From NCBI RefSeq assembly GCF_030269645.1, contig NZ_BSTR01000041.1, positions 1 through 64,000 of the forward strand: 64,000 nt of DNA, written 5' to 3'. The stretch is from Actinokineospora sp. NBRC 105648. Its GTDB lineage: Bacteria; Actinomycetota; Actinomycetes; Mycobacteriales; Pseudonocardiaceae. Below, piece after piece: positions 26,429-34,168 of this stretch; within the stretch, counting starts at the first letter, position 1; each line of letters begins with the position of its first letter. A model generated the notes under the pieces. The model was not told the origin of the DNA. It made no database searches and saw nothing but the letters and a program-made list of their open reading frames with translations. Both the position numbers and the translations under genes were made by a program.

Positions 26429-26634
26429 CCAACGATTCCCATCCCGACCCCAAATGGCGCAAGAGCAGCTACAGCACTGGCACCGGCAACTGTGTCGAGG
26501 TCGCCCCACTCGACAACGGTGCCATGGTCCGGGACAGCAAGTACCCCGCCGCCGGGCCTATCACGGTGCCGCCCACCGCATGGACGGCGTTCGTGACCGG
26601 TGCCGCCAACGGCGAGTTCGACCACGCAGGCTGA
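26425..26634 (+). CDS. DUF397 protein (first of two)
   Basis: A 69-residue protein whose ATG overlaps the XRE stop. DUF397 marks: WRKSSYSTGTGNCVEVA, VRDSKYP, and TAWTAFVTGA near the end. DUF397 proteins work with their adjacent XRE regulators, probably as binding partners. Sixty consecutive bases (26482-26541) are identical to the second copy. Confidence 0.92.
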   Translation: MTNDSHPDPKWRKSSYSTGTGNCVEVAPLDNGAMVRDSKYPAAGPITVPPTAWTAFVTGAANGEFDHAG

Positions 26635-26686
26635 CCGGCCTTCGGGAGCCGAACCCACACCATTCGACCTGACAAAGGACTTGTCG

Positions 26687-26884
26687 ATGACTACCGCAAC
26701 GTGGCGAAAGAGCAGCTTCAGCACCGCAACCGGCAACTGTGTCGAGGTCGCCCCACTCGACAACGGTGCCATGGTCCGGGACAGCAAGAGCCCGGCCGTC
26801 GGACCGATCGCCTTCCCGGGCGCGGCTTGGACGGCCTTCCTGGCCAGTGCCGCCGACAGCCAGTTTCGGCCCATCACCGGCTAA
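26687..26884 (+). CDS. DUF397 protein (second of two)
   Basis: A 65-residue paralogue: WRKSSFSTATGNCVEVAPLD, VRDSKSP, AAWTAFLASA. The start at ATG 26687 has AAAGGA upstream. The 60 bases 26729-26788 are identical to 26482-26541 of the first copy, while the flanks differ, which points to recent duplication or gene conversion. Its stop overlaps by 4 bases the convergent SnoaL-like gene. Confidence 0.92.
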   Translation: MTTATWRKSSFSTATGNCVEVAPLDNGAMVRDSKSPAVGPIAFPGAAWTAFLASAADSQFRPITG

Positions 26885-27381
26885 CGGGTGAGCAGGGCCC
26901 GTGCCCGGTACAGGGGATCTTCCCGGTCCCGGCTGCCGGACGGGCCCTCGCCCTCCTTCGCCATCAGCCGTCCCGCGTCCGAGCGGGTCCACTCGCGGAT
27001 GGCCCAGCGTTCGTCGATCGCCCATCGACCATCCACACGCGACATCAGGTCCACGTAGCGGAAGCCGCTGGTAAAGTTGCGCCGTGGGTCGTCGGGTGGG
27101 GGACCCCAGTGCGCCGCCGTCCCGTAGGTCTCGCACAGGGCCCGGTTCCCGCGCAGTTCGATCAGCTGGTTCCCGACGGTGTGCATCGTCCCCGCGAACC
27201 GTTGCAGGGCAGTGGAAACCCACTCCACGTACTCCTCGATCGGGCCGGAGAACCCGGTGTGGTGGTCGATCCCGCCCGGGTGGTAGGCCGAGCGGACCAG
27301 GTCCATGTCCAGGCGGTCCACGCCTCGGCAGTAGCGCAGGACTGCCTCGGTGATCGCGGCCTTGTCCGTCGCCTCGGTCAC
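26881..27381 (-). CDS. SnoaL/NTF2-like protein
   Basis: A 166-residue protein with a SnoaL_4-type fold: AVLRYCRGVDRLDMDLVRSA, YHPGGIDHHTGFSGPIEEYV, FAGTMHTVGNQLIELRG, YVDLMSRVDGRWAIDERW. The D-R-x-D-x-D-L-x-R-S-A-Y-H signature and the HH pair recall dehydratases and isomerases of hydroxylated polycyclic acids. GTG 27381 overlaps the upstream SDR stop. It is the third gene of a minus-strand unit (SDR, SDR, SnoaL) starting at the box at 28900. Confidence 0.83.
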   Translation of the reverse strand: MTEATDKAAITEAVLRYCRGVDRLDMDLVRSAYHPGGIDHHTGFSGPIEEYVEWVSTALQRFAGTMHTVGNQLIELRGNRALCETYGTAAHWGPPPDDPRRNFTSGFRYVDLMSRVDGRWAIDERWAIREWTRSDAGRLMAKEGEGPSGSRDREDPLYRARALLTR

Positions 27382-28112
27382 TGGGTGACCGTCCAGCCGC
27401 CGTCCACCGGTAGGAACACGCCGTTGATGTAGGAAGCCAGCGGGGACAACAGGAACAGCACCGCCCACGCGATGTCGTCCGGGGTTGCCATGCGGTGCAA
27501 CGGGATCCGCTCCAGTGCTCGCTGGCCCACGGGGCTCGCCGCGAATCCGGTGAGTCGCGGGGTGTCGGTCATCCCCGGTGCCACCGCGTTCGCGCGGACC
27601 TCGTCGCTGCGGTAGGCCGCCAGGTGCCTGGTGTAGCCGGTGATCGCGGCCTTGCCCGCGCAGTACCAGTCCGACGCCGTCCCGATCACGTTGCCCGCCA
27701 CCGACGCGATGTTCACCAGTGTCGCCCCGGCGGGTGCGGGTGCGAGCCAAGCGTCCACCATGCGGCGCATGCTGCCCACGGACAGCAGCATCGCCTCGTC
27801 GAAGTCCAGGTCCACGGCCGACGACGGGCCCGCGTTGTTGACCAGGTGTCGGATCGTGCCCAGCTCCCGGCTCGCCGCGAGCCCCCGCTCGATCTGCTCG
27901 GGCACGCTCACATCGGCCGTCACCGCCAGTGCGGTACCGCCCAGCCGCTCGACCTCGGCGACCGTGTCGGCCACACCCGCGGCATTGATGTCCCACGCCG
28001 CCACGGTCAAGCCGACCTCGGCGGCGTGCAGGGCGGTGGCCCGGCCGATGCCGCTGCCCGCGCCGGTGACCAGCACGACGTCGCCGGGGGTGAAGGTGAA
28101 AGAGGGTGTCAT
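27378..28112 (-). CDS. Short-chain dehydrogenase/reductase
   Basis: A 244-residue SDR with TGAGSGIGRATAL nucleotide motif, NNAGPSSAVDLDF, catalytic-type Tyr and Lys in WYCAGKAAITGYTRHLA, and C-terminal YINGVFLPVDGGW. ATG 28112 has GAGGAAACG upstream; an in-frame ATG at 28145 would overlap the previous gene. It is coupled to the downstream SnoaL-like gene. A 3-oxoacyl or hydroxysteroid-type dehydrogenase role is inferred from the regulon. Confidence 0.88.
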   Translation of the reverse strand: MTPSFTFTPGDVVLVTGAGSGIGRATALHAAEVGLTVAAWDINAAGVADTVAEVERLGGTALAVTADVSVPEQIERGLAASRELGTIRHLVNNAGPSSAVDLDFDEAMLLSVGSMRRMVDAWLAPAPAGATLVNIASVAGNVIGTASDWYCAGKAAITGYTRHLAAYRSDEVRANAVAPGMTDTPRLTGFAASPVGQRALERIPLHRMATPDDIAWAVLFLLSPLASYINGVFLPVDGGWTVTQ

Positions 28113-28134
28113 CGTTTCCTCGCGAATCGTGTGC

Positions 28135-28881
28135 TCAGACGCCATATCCGCCGTCCACGTCGAGTTTCTGCCCGCTGACGAAGCCCGCCCGGTCCGAGGC
28201 CAGGAACGCCACCGCCTCGGCGACGTCCACCGCGGAACCGAAGCGCCGCAACGGGATCGAGGCCTCGGCCGTCGCCAACGCGCGGGCGTCCAGGTCGCCG
28301 GAGCTGATCAGGCGCTCTGCCATGCCGTCGGTCAGCATGCCCGGGCCGACGCTGTTGAAGCGCACCCCGAACCGCCCCTCCTCGGCCGCGAACGCCCGCA
28401 CCAGCGACTCCACGGCGGCCTTGGTGCCCGACGACAGCCCATCGCGAATCGGGTAGCGGGTGGTCGCCGCGGTGGTCACGGCGACCACGTTGCCCCGGCT
28501 CCGGCGCAACGCGGGCAGCACCGCGCTCACCACGGTGAAGAACGCCGCCGCCTCTTGCTGGAGTTGGTCCGCGTACCGCGCGGGCGTGACCTTCGACAGG
28601 TGCACCATCGGGATGTGCGGCCCGGCCGCGTGCACGACCGTGTGCACCTCCGGCAACCTGCCGACGACCTCCGCGACCCGGTCGGTGTCGGTCAGGTCCA
28701 CCTGGTGCGCGACGACCGCGACCCCCTCGGCGACCAGGGCGCGCGCGGCATCGGCGTTGGCGCGGTAGGTCAGCACGACGGTGCAGCCCCGCTCGCTCAG
28801 CAACCGGCAGACCGCCGCGCCGATGCCGCCGGTGCCCCCGGTCACGACCGCGACACCGGGGCGGGAACCGAAGTCGGACAA
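28135..28881 (-). CDS. Short-chain dehydrogenase/reductase
   Basis: A 248-residue SDR, probably starting at TTG 28881 (GGGAGG 5 bases upstream; no ATG fits better). Motifs are TGGTGGIGAAVCRLL, HAAGPHIPM in place of the usual NNAG, SSGTKAAVESLVRAFAAE and FVSGQKLDVDGGYGV. In the segment aligning with the catalytic YxxxK, Ser-Ser-Gly-Thr-Lys is found, so the usual Tyr appears to be missing; this should be checked by alignment. First gene of the minus-strand unit, 19 bases from a perfect KstR2-type box. Confidence 0.83.
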   Translation of the reverse strand: MSDFGSRPGVAVVTGGTGGIGAAVCRLLSERGCTVVLTYRANADAARALVAEGVAVVAHQVDLTDTDRVAEVVGRLPEVHTVVHAAGPHIPMVHLSKVTPARYADQLQQEAAAFFTVVSAVLPALRRSRGNVVAVTTAATTRYPIRDGLSSGTKAAVESLVRAFAAEEGRFGVRFNSVGPGMLTDGMAERLISSGDLDARALATAEASIPLRRFGSAVDVAEAVAFLASDRAGFVSGQKLDVDGGYGV

Positions 28882-28899
28882 CCGGGCCTCCCATCGTCA

Positions 28900-28913
28900 A
28901 GCAAGCGCTTGGT
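28900..28913. promoter_or_regulatory. KstR2-type operator (perfect)
   Basis: AGCAAGCGCTTGGT matches AnCAAGnnCTTGnT fully. It lies just upstream of the minus-strand SDR-SDR-SnoaL unit and just downstream of the MFS gene stop at 28942. Confidence 0.85.
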
Positions 28914-28941
28914 TGGAGAATAGGCGCAGGTCAGACCGCCG

Positions 28942-30123
28942 TCAACCCGACCGTGCGGCGATCGAGAGTCCGGCGACGACCGCCACCGCGCCCGTGACCG
29001 CGAACGCGACCGGCGCCCCCGCCACCCGCAGCAGCACCCCGAGGCCCAGCCCGCCGAACGGCAGCAGCCCGCCCCAGCAGAGGAAGTACAGGCTCAGCAC
29101 CCGGCCCCGGTGCGCGTCGGCCACCAGCCGCTGGAGCATGCCGTTGATCGAGGTCATGATCGAGAACGTCAGCCCGCCCGCCACCGCCATCAGCACCGCC
29201 ATCCCCGCGAACGACCGCACCACGCCCAGCACCCCGACGGCCGCGCCCAGGACCGCCAACTGGAGTGCCGCCGACACCAGCGTCGCCTGCCGGGCGCGGC
29301 TCGCCACCGCCACCACTCCCGCCAGCGAACCCACTCCGCCTGCCACGACGAGGACCAGGAATCCGCTCTCGCCAGCGACCTGCGCGCCCAGTACCGGCAG
29401 CTGTGACTGGAAAGCCGACCCGAACACCGAGGTCACCGCCACCGTCAGCAGCGCGGCCAACGCGGGCGGCCGGTCCCGGGCATGCGCGACGCCCGCGAGC
29501 ACCCGGCGCCGCAGTCCCTCGCCCGGCACCACGATCGGGCGGGGTCGCACCACGAGCCGCCAGGCGAGCGCGGTCGCGGCCACGCAGGTCAGCGCGTACA
29601 CGCTGAACGCGGCGGTCGACCCCGCGAACAGCAGCACCGGCCCGGCCAGCGCGGGTCCGGCAATCCGGGCGAGGTTGAGGCCCATCGACTGGAGCGGCAC
29701 CGCGCTGGCGAGATCGACGGCGGGCACCGAGTTGGCGGTGAGCGCCTGGTTGGTGGGGGAGACGACGGTGATGACGCAGCCCGCGAGGAACGCCAGCCCG
29801 AGCACAGCGAGGGTGGGCGTCGCGTCCAACCGCGACAGCACGACGCAGGTCGTGGCCAGGGCGATCGAGCAGACCTGCGCCGTCAACAGCAGTGCCCGCC
29901 GGTCTCGGCTGTCGGCGAGCGCGCCCGCGGGCAGGGAGAACAGCAGGTAGGGCGCGAAGGCGGCGAAGTAGAGCACGCCCAGCGCCAGTGGGTCGTTGCC
30001 GGTGCGGCGCGCGACCTCCCACTGGAACGCGATCGTGGCGAACCAGTAGCCGAGCTGCACCAGCAGGACCGAGCCCCACAGGAAGCGGAACTGGGGATGG
30101 CGCATCGCGCGGAACATGGCCAT
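28942..30123 (-). CDS. MFS transporter (EntS/MFS_3-like exporter)
   Basis: A 393-residue membrane protein with about 12 predicted helices. The N-terminal RHPQFRFLWGSVLLVQLGYW and the loop GALADSRDRRALLL are characteristic of the MFS_3 'transmembrane secretion effector' group that includes enterobactin exporters. ATG 30123 has GGGAGCC upstream. It is alone on its unit, 38 bases from the box at 30161, and divergent from the SDR-ACAD operon. It may export a toxic intermediate or import the substrate; direction cannot be told from sequence. Confidence 0.87.
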   Translation of the reverse strand: MAMFRAMRHPQFRFLWGSVLLVQLGYWFATIAFQWEVARRTGNDPLALGVLYFAAFAPYLLFSLPAGALADSRDRRALLLTAQVCSIALATTCVVLSRLDATPTLAVLGLAFLAGCVITVVSPTNQALTANSVPAVDLASAVPLQSMGLNLARIAGPALAGPVLLFAGSTAAFSVYALTCVAATALAWRLVVRPRPIVVPGEGLRRRVLAGVAHARDRPPALAALLTVAVTSVFGSAFQSQLPVLGAQVAGESGFLVLVVAGGVGSLAGVVAVASRARQATLVSAALQLAVLGAAVGVLGVVRSFAGMAVLMAVAGGLTFSIMTSINGMLQRLVADAHRGRVLSLYFLCWGGLLPFGGLGLGVLLRVAGAPVAFAVTGAVAVVAGLSIAARSG

Positions 30124-30160
30124 CCGGCTCCCTCACTCGATCGGGTGTGGACAGCTATCT

Positions 30161-30174
30161 ACCAAGCGCTTGCT
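30161..30174. promoter_or_regulatory. KstR2-type operator (perfect)
   Basis: ACCAAGCGCTTGCT matches AnCAAGnnCTTGnT fully. Single box in the divergent gap between the MFS gene (30123) and the SDR-acyl-CoA dehydrogenase operon (30268). Confidence 0.85.
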
Positions 30175-30267
30175 TGCGTGGTCAACCCGTCCTGTGCTTG
30201 GCTGGCCGGACAGCGATCGCGAGTGGACTGAGTAGGACTGGGTGGACCGGTGGAGCGAGGTGGGCCG

Positions 30268-31143
30268 ATGGACAGGGTGTGCGAGGGGCGGTCGGTGATC
30301 GTGACCGGTGCGGGGCAGGGGCTCGGGCGCGCACACGCGCTGGAGTTCGCCCGCCAGGGTGCCCGGCTGGTGCTCAACGACGTCGGGTCCGCCGTGCAGG
30401 ACGTCGCCGACGAGGTCCGCGGTCTGGGCGGCGACGCCGTCACCAGCACCGGCGACGTGTCCGACTGGGACTACGCCGCCGAGCTGGTGCGGATCGCCGT
30501 GGACGCCTACGGCAGCCTGGACACGCTGGTCAGCAACGCCGGGATCAACCGCGACCGGATGCTCGTGACGATGACCGAGCAGGAGTGGGACCTGGTCCTC
30601 AAGGTCGACCTCAAGGGCCACTTCGCCCCGCTGCGGCACGCCGCCGCGTACTGGCGCGACCGGTCGAAGGCGGGCGAGCCGGTGGCCGCGCGGGTGGTCA
30701 ACACCTCCTCCGGCGCGGGCCTGATGGGCAGCGTCGGCCAGGGCAACTACGCCGCGGCCAAGGCGGGCATCGCGGTGCTCACCCAGATCGCCGCGGTGGA
30801 ACTGGCCCGCTACGGCGTGGTGGTCAACGCCATCGCCCCGTCGGCGCGCACCCCGATGACCGAGGCGGTGTTCGCCGAGGCGATGGCCAAGCCGGACACC
30901 GGGTTCGACGCGATGGACCCGGCCAACGTCTCCCCGCTGGTCGCCTGGCTGGGCAGCGACGAGGCCGCGGGCGTCACCGGCCAGGTCTTCGAGATCGCCG
31001 GCGGCGAGGTGTCGCTGGCCGACGGCTGGCGGCACGGCAAGCCCGCCACCCGCGAAACCCGTTGGCAGGCGGGCGAACTGGGCCTGGTGATCACCGCGCT
31101 GCTTGACCGCGCCGAGCCGCCGACCCCGGTCTACGGGGCCTGA
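30268..31143 (+). CDS. SDR of the (3R)-hydroxyacyl-CoA dehydrogenase type
   Basis: A 291-residue SDR with motifs TGAGQGLGRAHALEFARQGA, NDVGS, SNAGINRDRMLVTMTEQEWD, the catalytic Tyr-Lys in GQGNYAAAKAGIAVLTQI, and APSARTPMTEAVF. The layout (NAGI-x-RD-x-ML-x-x-M) is that of HSD17B4/IpdF-like enzymes acting on beta-hydroxyacyl-CoAs in steroid and fatty-acid catabolism. The start has GAGGTG upstream. It is the first gene of an operon with two acyl-CoA dehydrogenases and a SnoaL-like protein, so it probably does the hydroxyacyl oxidation step there. Confidence 0.88.
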   Translation: MDRVCEGRSVIVTGAGQGLGRAHALEFARQGARLVLNDVGSAVQDVADEVRGLGGDAVTSTGDVSDWDYAAELVRIAVDAYGSLDTLVSNAGINRDRMLVTMTEQEWDLVLKVDLKGHFAPLRHAAAYWRDRSKAGEPVAARVVNTSSGAGLMGSVGQGNYAAAKAGIAVLTQIAAVELARYGVVVNAIAPSARTPMTEAVFAEAMAKPDTGFDAMDPANVSPLVAWLGSDEAAGVTGQVFEIAGGEVSLADGWRHGKPATRETRWQAGELGLVITALLDRAEPPTPVYGA

Positions 31144-31146
31144 GCC

Positions 31147-32292
31147 GTGACCGACGAGGAGTTCCGCGCGGAGGTCCGCGGTTGGCTCGAGGCGAACCTG
31201 GGCGGCGACTTCGCCGACGTCGTCGGCGCGGGCGGGCCGGGGCACGAGCACGAGGCGCATGAGCGGCGGATGGCCTGGGAGCGCCGGCTCGGCGAGGCGG
31301 GCTGGATCGGTCTGGGCTGGCCGGTCGAGCACGGCGGTCGCGGTCTGTCGCTGGTCCAGCAGGTGATCTTCCACGAGGAGTGCGCCCGCGCGGGCGCGCC
31401 CGGCAGGCTGGGCCACATGAGCGAGCAGCTGGTCGGTCCGACGCTGCTCGCCTTCGGCACACCCGAGCAGCGGGCCAGGCTCCTGCCCGGCATCCTCAGC
31501 GGTGAAGTCCTGTGGTGCCAAGGATATTCCGAACCGGGCGCGGGCTCGGACCTGGCGGGCGTGCGCACCAGGGCGGTCCGCCGCGGCGACCAGTACGAGA
31601 TCACCGGCCAGAAGGTGTGGACCTCGCTGGCCCACCTGGCCGACTGGTGCTTCGTCCTCGCCCGCACCGATCCGGCCGAGTCCCGGCACCGCGGCCTGTC
31701 CTACCTGCTGGTGCCGATGGACCAGCCGGGGATCGAGATCAGGCCGATCACCCAGATCACCGGCACGTCGGAGTTCAACGAGGTCTTCTTCGACGGCGCG
31801 GTCACCGCGGTGGACAACCGGATCGGCGCCGAGGGCGAGGGCTGGAAGGTCGCCATGGCCACGCTGGCCTTCGAACGCGGGGTGGCGACCCTGGGGCAGC
31901 AGGTTGGCTTCGAGCGCGAGCTCTCGGCGGTCGTCGAGCTCGCGCGGAGCACCGGCGCCCTCGACGACCCAGAGCTCCGGACCCGCGTCACCGAAGCTTG
32001 GATCGGGCTGAAAGTGTTGCGCTACAGCGCGATCCACACCATGGCGGCCGCTGGTGTGCCGGGGGTGGAGGGCTCGATCTCCAAGTTGCAGTGGGCGGTC
32101 TGGCACCGCGACCTCGGCGAACTGGCCGTCGACGTCGCGGGATCCGGCGCCCTGGTGACCGACGGGCCACCCTACGAGCTGACCGATGCGCAACGGCTGT
32201 TCCTCTACACCCGTTCCGACACGATCTACGGCGGTACCAACGAGGTCCAGCGCAACATCATCGCCGAGCGCCTCCTCGGCCTGCCCCGGTGA
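31147..32292 (+). CDS. Acyl-CoA dehydrogenase, first subunit of a pair
   Basis: A 381-residue FadE-type enzyme. GTG 31147 is 3 bases after the SDR stop. Typical stretches: GWIGLGWPVEHGGRGLSLVQ, GEVLWCQGYSEPGAGSDLAG (substrate/FAD loop), KVWTSLAHLADWCFVLARTD and the C-terminal TIYGGTNEVQRNIIAERLLG. It resembles actinobacterial FadE proteins of steroid clusters that form alpha2-beta2 heterotetramers with a shorter partner. The partner is encoded directly downstream. The alpha,beta-desaturation of an acyl-CoA is expected; the acyl group is unknown. Confidence 0.9.
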   Translation: MTDEEFRAEVRGWLEANLGGDFADVVGAGGPGHEHEAHERRMAWERRLGEAGWIGLGWPVEHGGRGLSLVQQVIFHEECARAGAPGRLGHMSEQLVGPTLLAFGTPEQRARLLPGILSGEVLWCQGYSEPGAGSDLAGVRTRAVRRGDQYEITGQKVWTSLAHLADWCFVLARTDPAESRHRGLSYLLVPMDQPGIEIRPITQITGTSEFNEVFFDGAVTAVDNRIGAEGEGWKVAMATLAFERGVATLGQQVGFERELSAVVELARSTGALDDPELRTRVTEAWIGLKVLRYSAIHTMAAAGVPGVEGSISKLQWAVWHRDLGELAVDVAGSGALVTDGPPYELTDAQRLFLYTRSDTIYGGTNEVQRNIIAERLLGLPR

Positions 32293-32300
32293 GGCCCGCG

Positions 32301-33308
32301 ATGGACGACCCGATGCGCGCCACCGAACAGCGCGAGATGCGCGCCACGGTAGCGAAGTTCCTCGACGACAACGCCGACATCCGCACGGCGATGGCGCTGG
32401 ATCCGGGGTACGACAAGGACTTGTGGCGCCGCACGGTCGACGAGCTTGGCCTGGCGGCACTGCTGGTCCCTGAACGCTGCGGCGGCTTGGGCATGGACTT
32501 CGGTGACGCCGCGGTGGTGATAGAGGAGTTCGGGCGCAGGCTGGTGCCTTCGCCCTCGCTGACCACCCTGGTCGCCTGCGCGGTCCTCGACCAGTGCGGC
32601 GCCGACGACCTCCTGGCCAGGATCGGCGAGGACGGGCTGTCGGTCTCCATCGCCCTGGCTGACCGCGAACCGACCACGGTCGACCAGGGCAGGATCACCG
32701 GCTCCAAGCAGCACGTCATCCACGGCGCGGACGTGGACGTCCTGCTGGTGGTGGCGGGTGATGATCTGTACACAGTAGACACAACGTCGGTCGTTCGACG
32801 GCGTCGAGTGGCGCTCGACCACACCCGGGCGCTCGCCGAGATCGACCTGACCGACGTGCCTGCCACGCTGATCGGCCCGGCGGCCGTGGTGACCGACCTG
32901 CTGCACGTCGCCCTGGCGGCGGAATCGGCCGCGGCGGCGGAGACCTGCCTGGCCGACACGGTCGAGTACCTGAAGGTCCGGCACCAGTTCGGCAAGCCGA
33001 TCGGCTCCTTCCAAGCTCTAAAACACCGTTGCGCCGACCTCGCTGTGCTCGTGGCGGGCGCCCGAGCCACGGCCTGGTACGCGGTGCGGGCCGTGGGCAC
33101 CGATGAACTTGCTTCAGTCGCGCCCTTGGCCAAAGTGGTGTGCACGGATGCCCTGATGGCGGTGGCAGCGGAGTCGGTGCAGCTGCACGGCGGCATCGGC
33201 TTCACCTTCGAGCACGACGCACACCTCTACCTCAAGCGCGCCAAGGCGAACCAACACCTCTTCGGTACAAACTCCTTGCTGCGCGGGAAGATTGGCGAAA
33301 GCCTGTGA
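32301..33308 (+). CDS. Acyl-CoA dehydrogenase, second subunit of a pair
   Basis: A 335-residue shorter FadE-type protein: EQREMRATVAKFLDDNADIR, LGLAALLVPERCGGLGMDFG, YLKVRHQFGKPIGSFQALKH and LHGGIGFTFEHDAHLYLKRA. Short members of this kind pair with a full-length FadE to form a heterotetramer with one active site per dimer, as described for FadE26-27 and FadE28-29. It starts 9 bases after the first subunit and overlaps the SnoaL-like gene by GTGA. Its middle domain is reduced compared with the first subunit. Confidence 0.89.
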   Translation: MDDPMRATEQREMRATVAKFLDDNADIRTAMALDPGYDKDLWRRTVDELGLAALLVPERCGGLGMDFGDAAVVIEEFGRRLVPSPSLTTLVACAVLDQCGADDLLARIGEDGLSVSIALADREPTTVDQGRITGSKQHVIHGADVDVLLVVAGDDLYTVDTTSVVRRRRVALDHTRALAEIDLTDVPATLIGPAAVVTDLLHVALAAESAAAAETCLADTVEYLKVRHQFGKPIGSFQALKHRCADLAVLVAGARATAWYAVRAVGTDELASVAPLAKVVCTDALMAVAAESVQLHGGIGFTFEHDAHLYLKRAKANQHLFGTNSLLRGKIGESL

Positions 33309-33718
33309 CCGCCGCTGACATGATCCTGATCACCGATCTGATCGCCCGGGTCGCCCAGCTCGCCGACGAGGGCGACATCGACGACTACCTGGACCTGTTC
33401 ACCGCGGACGCGGTGTGGGAGATGACCGGGGACCTCGCGGTACCAGCCCAAACCCGCACCGGCCGCCTGGAGATCGCCGAGGGCGTGCGGCAGCGGCGGG
33501 CCGGGGGAGTGCAGGGTCCCGGCAGCGCCACCCGGCACATCGTCTCGGGTACCTCGGTTGTTCCCGACGGAGATCACGCGACCGCCATGTCCTACTGGCG
33601 CTTCTACACCTCCACGACCAGCACCCCACACCTGGTAGGCATGGGCACCTACCAAGATCAGCTCCGCCGCACCGACACCACCTGGCGAATGTCCCACCGG
33701 AGAATCACCATCGGTTGA
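33305..33718 (+). CDS. SnoaL/NTF2-like protein
   Basis: A 137-residue SnoaL_4-type protein starting at GTG 33305. Family features: ITDLIARVAQLADEGDIDDY, LFTADAVWEM, ATRHIVSGTSVVPDGDHATA, WRMSHRRITIG. The position directly after the acyl-CoA dehydrogenase pair suggests a hydratase or isomerase of the unsaturated acyl-CoA or ring, though members of this fold may also be non-enzymatic. Last gene of the 30268-33718 operon; the next gene is convergent. Confidence 0.84.
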   Translation: MTAADMILITDLIARVAQLADEGDIDDYLDLFTADAVWEMTGDLAVPAQTRTGRLEIAEGVRQRRAGGVQGPGSATRHIVSGTSVVPDGDHATAMSYWRFYTSTTSTPHLVGMGTYQDQLRRTDTTWRMSHRRITIG

Positions 33719-33763
33719 CCGGCCAACCCGCCACCGATCGACGTGCCCGACCCCCGCTCACGG

Positions 33764-34168
33764 TCATTCCGCGACCAAGGTGCGCAAGGCAGCGGGCACG
33801 GCCACCGGCACCCCACTGGCATCCGTCGTCACCAACGTCATGGACCCGCGCCCCACCAGCTCCCCATCACGCGTCATCCGCAGTTCCCACCGCAATGACG
33901 TCGTCCCCAGGTGCCCGATTCCCAGGCCCACGTGGATCGGGTCGAACAGCCGCACCGGTGCCAGGTACTCGCACTCGGCTGCCCGCGTGATCGTGCGCCA
34001 CCCGAACCGCTCCTCCAGCGTGTCCTGCCGAAACCCCCGCAGGAACAGCCATTCGGTCTGCACCCGCTCCATCCACGGGAACCACGCACCGAAGTAGAGG
34101 ATGCCCGCCGGATCGGTGTCGGCGTAGCTGATGCGCAGGTCCAGGCCGTGCAGTTCGCGGAACGTCAT
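33764..34168 (-). CDS. Hotdog-fold 4HBT-type acyl-CoA thioesterase
   Basis: A 134-residue protein of the 4-hydroxybenzoyl-CoA thioesterase/YbgC group. The catalytic-type signature ISYADTDPAGILYFGAWFPW carries Asp at about residue 17. LAPVRLFDPIHVGLGIGHLG follows. ATG 34168 overlaps the SDR stop. It is the last gene of the minus-strand thiolase-SDR-thioesterase unit. With the PaaI-type enzyme at 23652 it makes two thioesterases in the regulon, which suggests a need to recycle CoA from dead-end acyl-CoAs. Confidence 0.88.
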   Translation of the reverse strand: MTFRELHGLDLRISYADTDPAGILYFGAWFPWMERVQTEWLFLRGFRQDTLEERFGWRTITRAAECEYLAPVRLFDPIHVGLGIGHLGTTSLRWELRMTRDGELVGRGSMTLVTTDASGVPVAVPAALRTLVAE

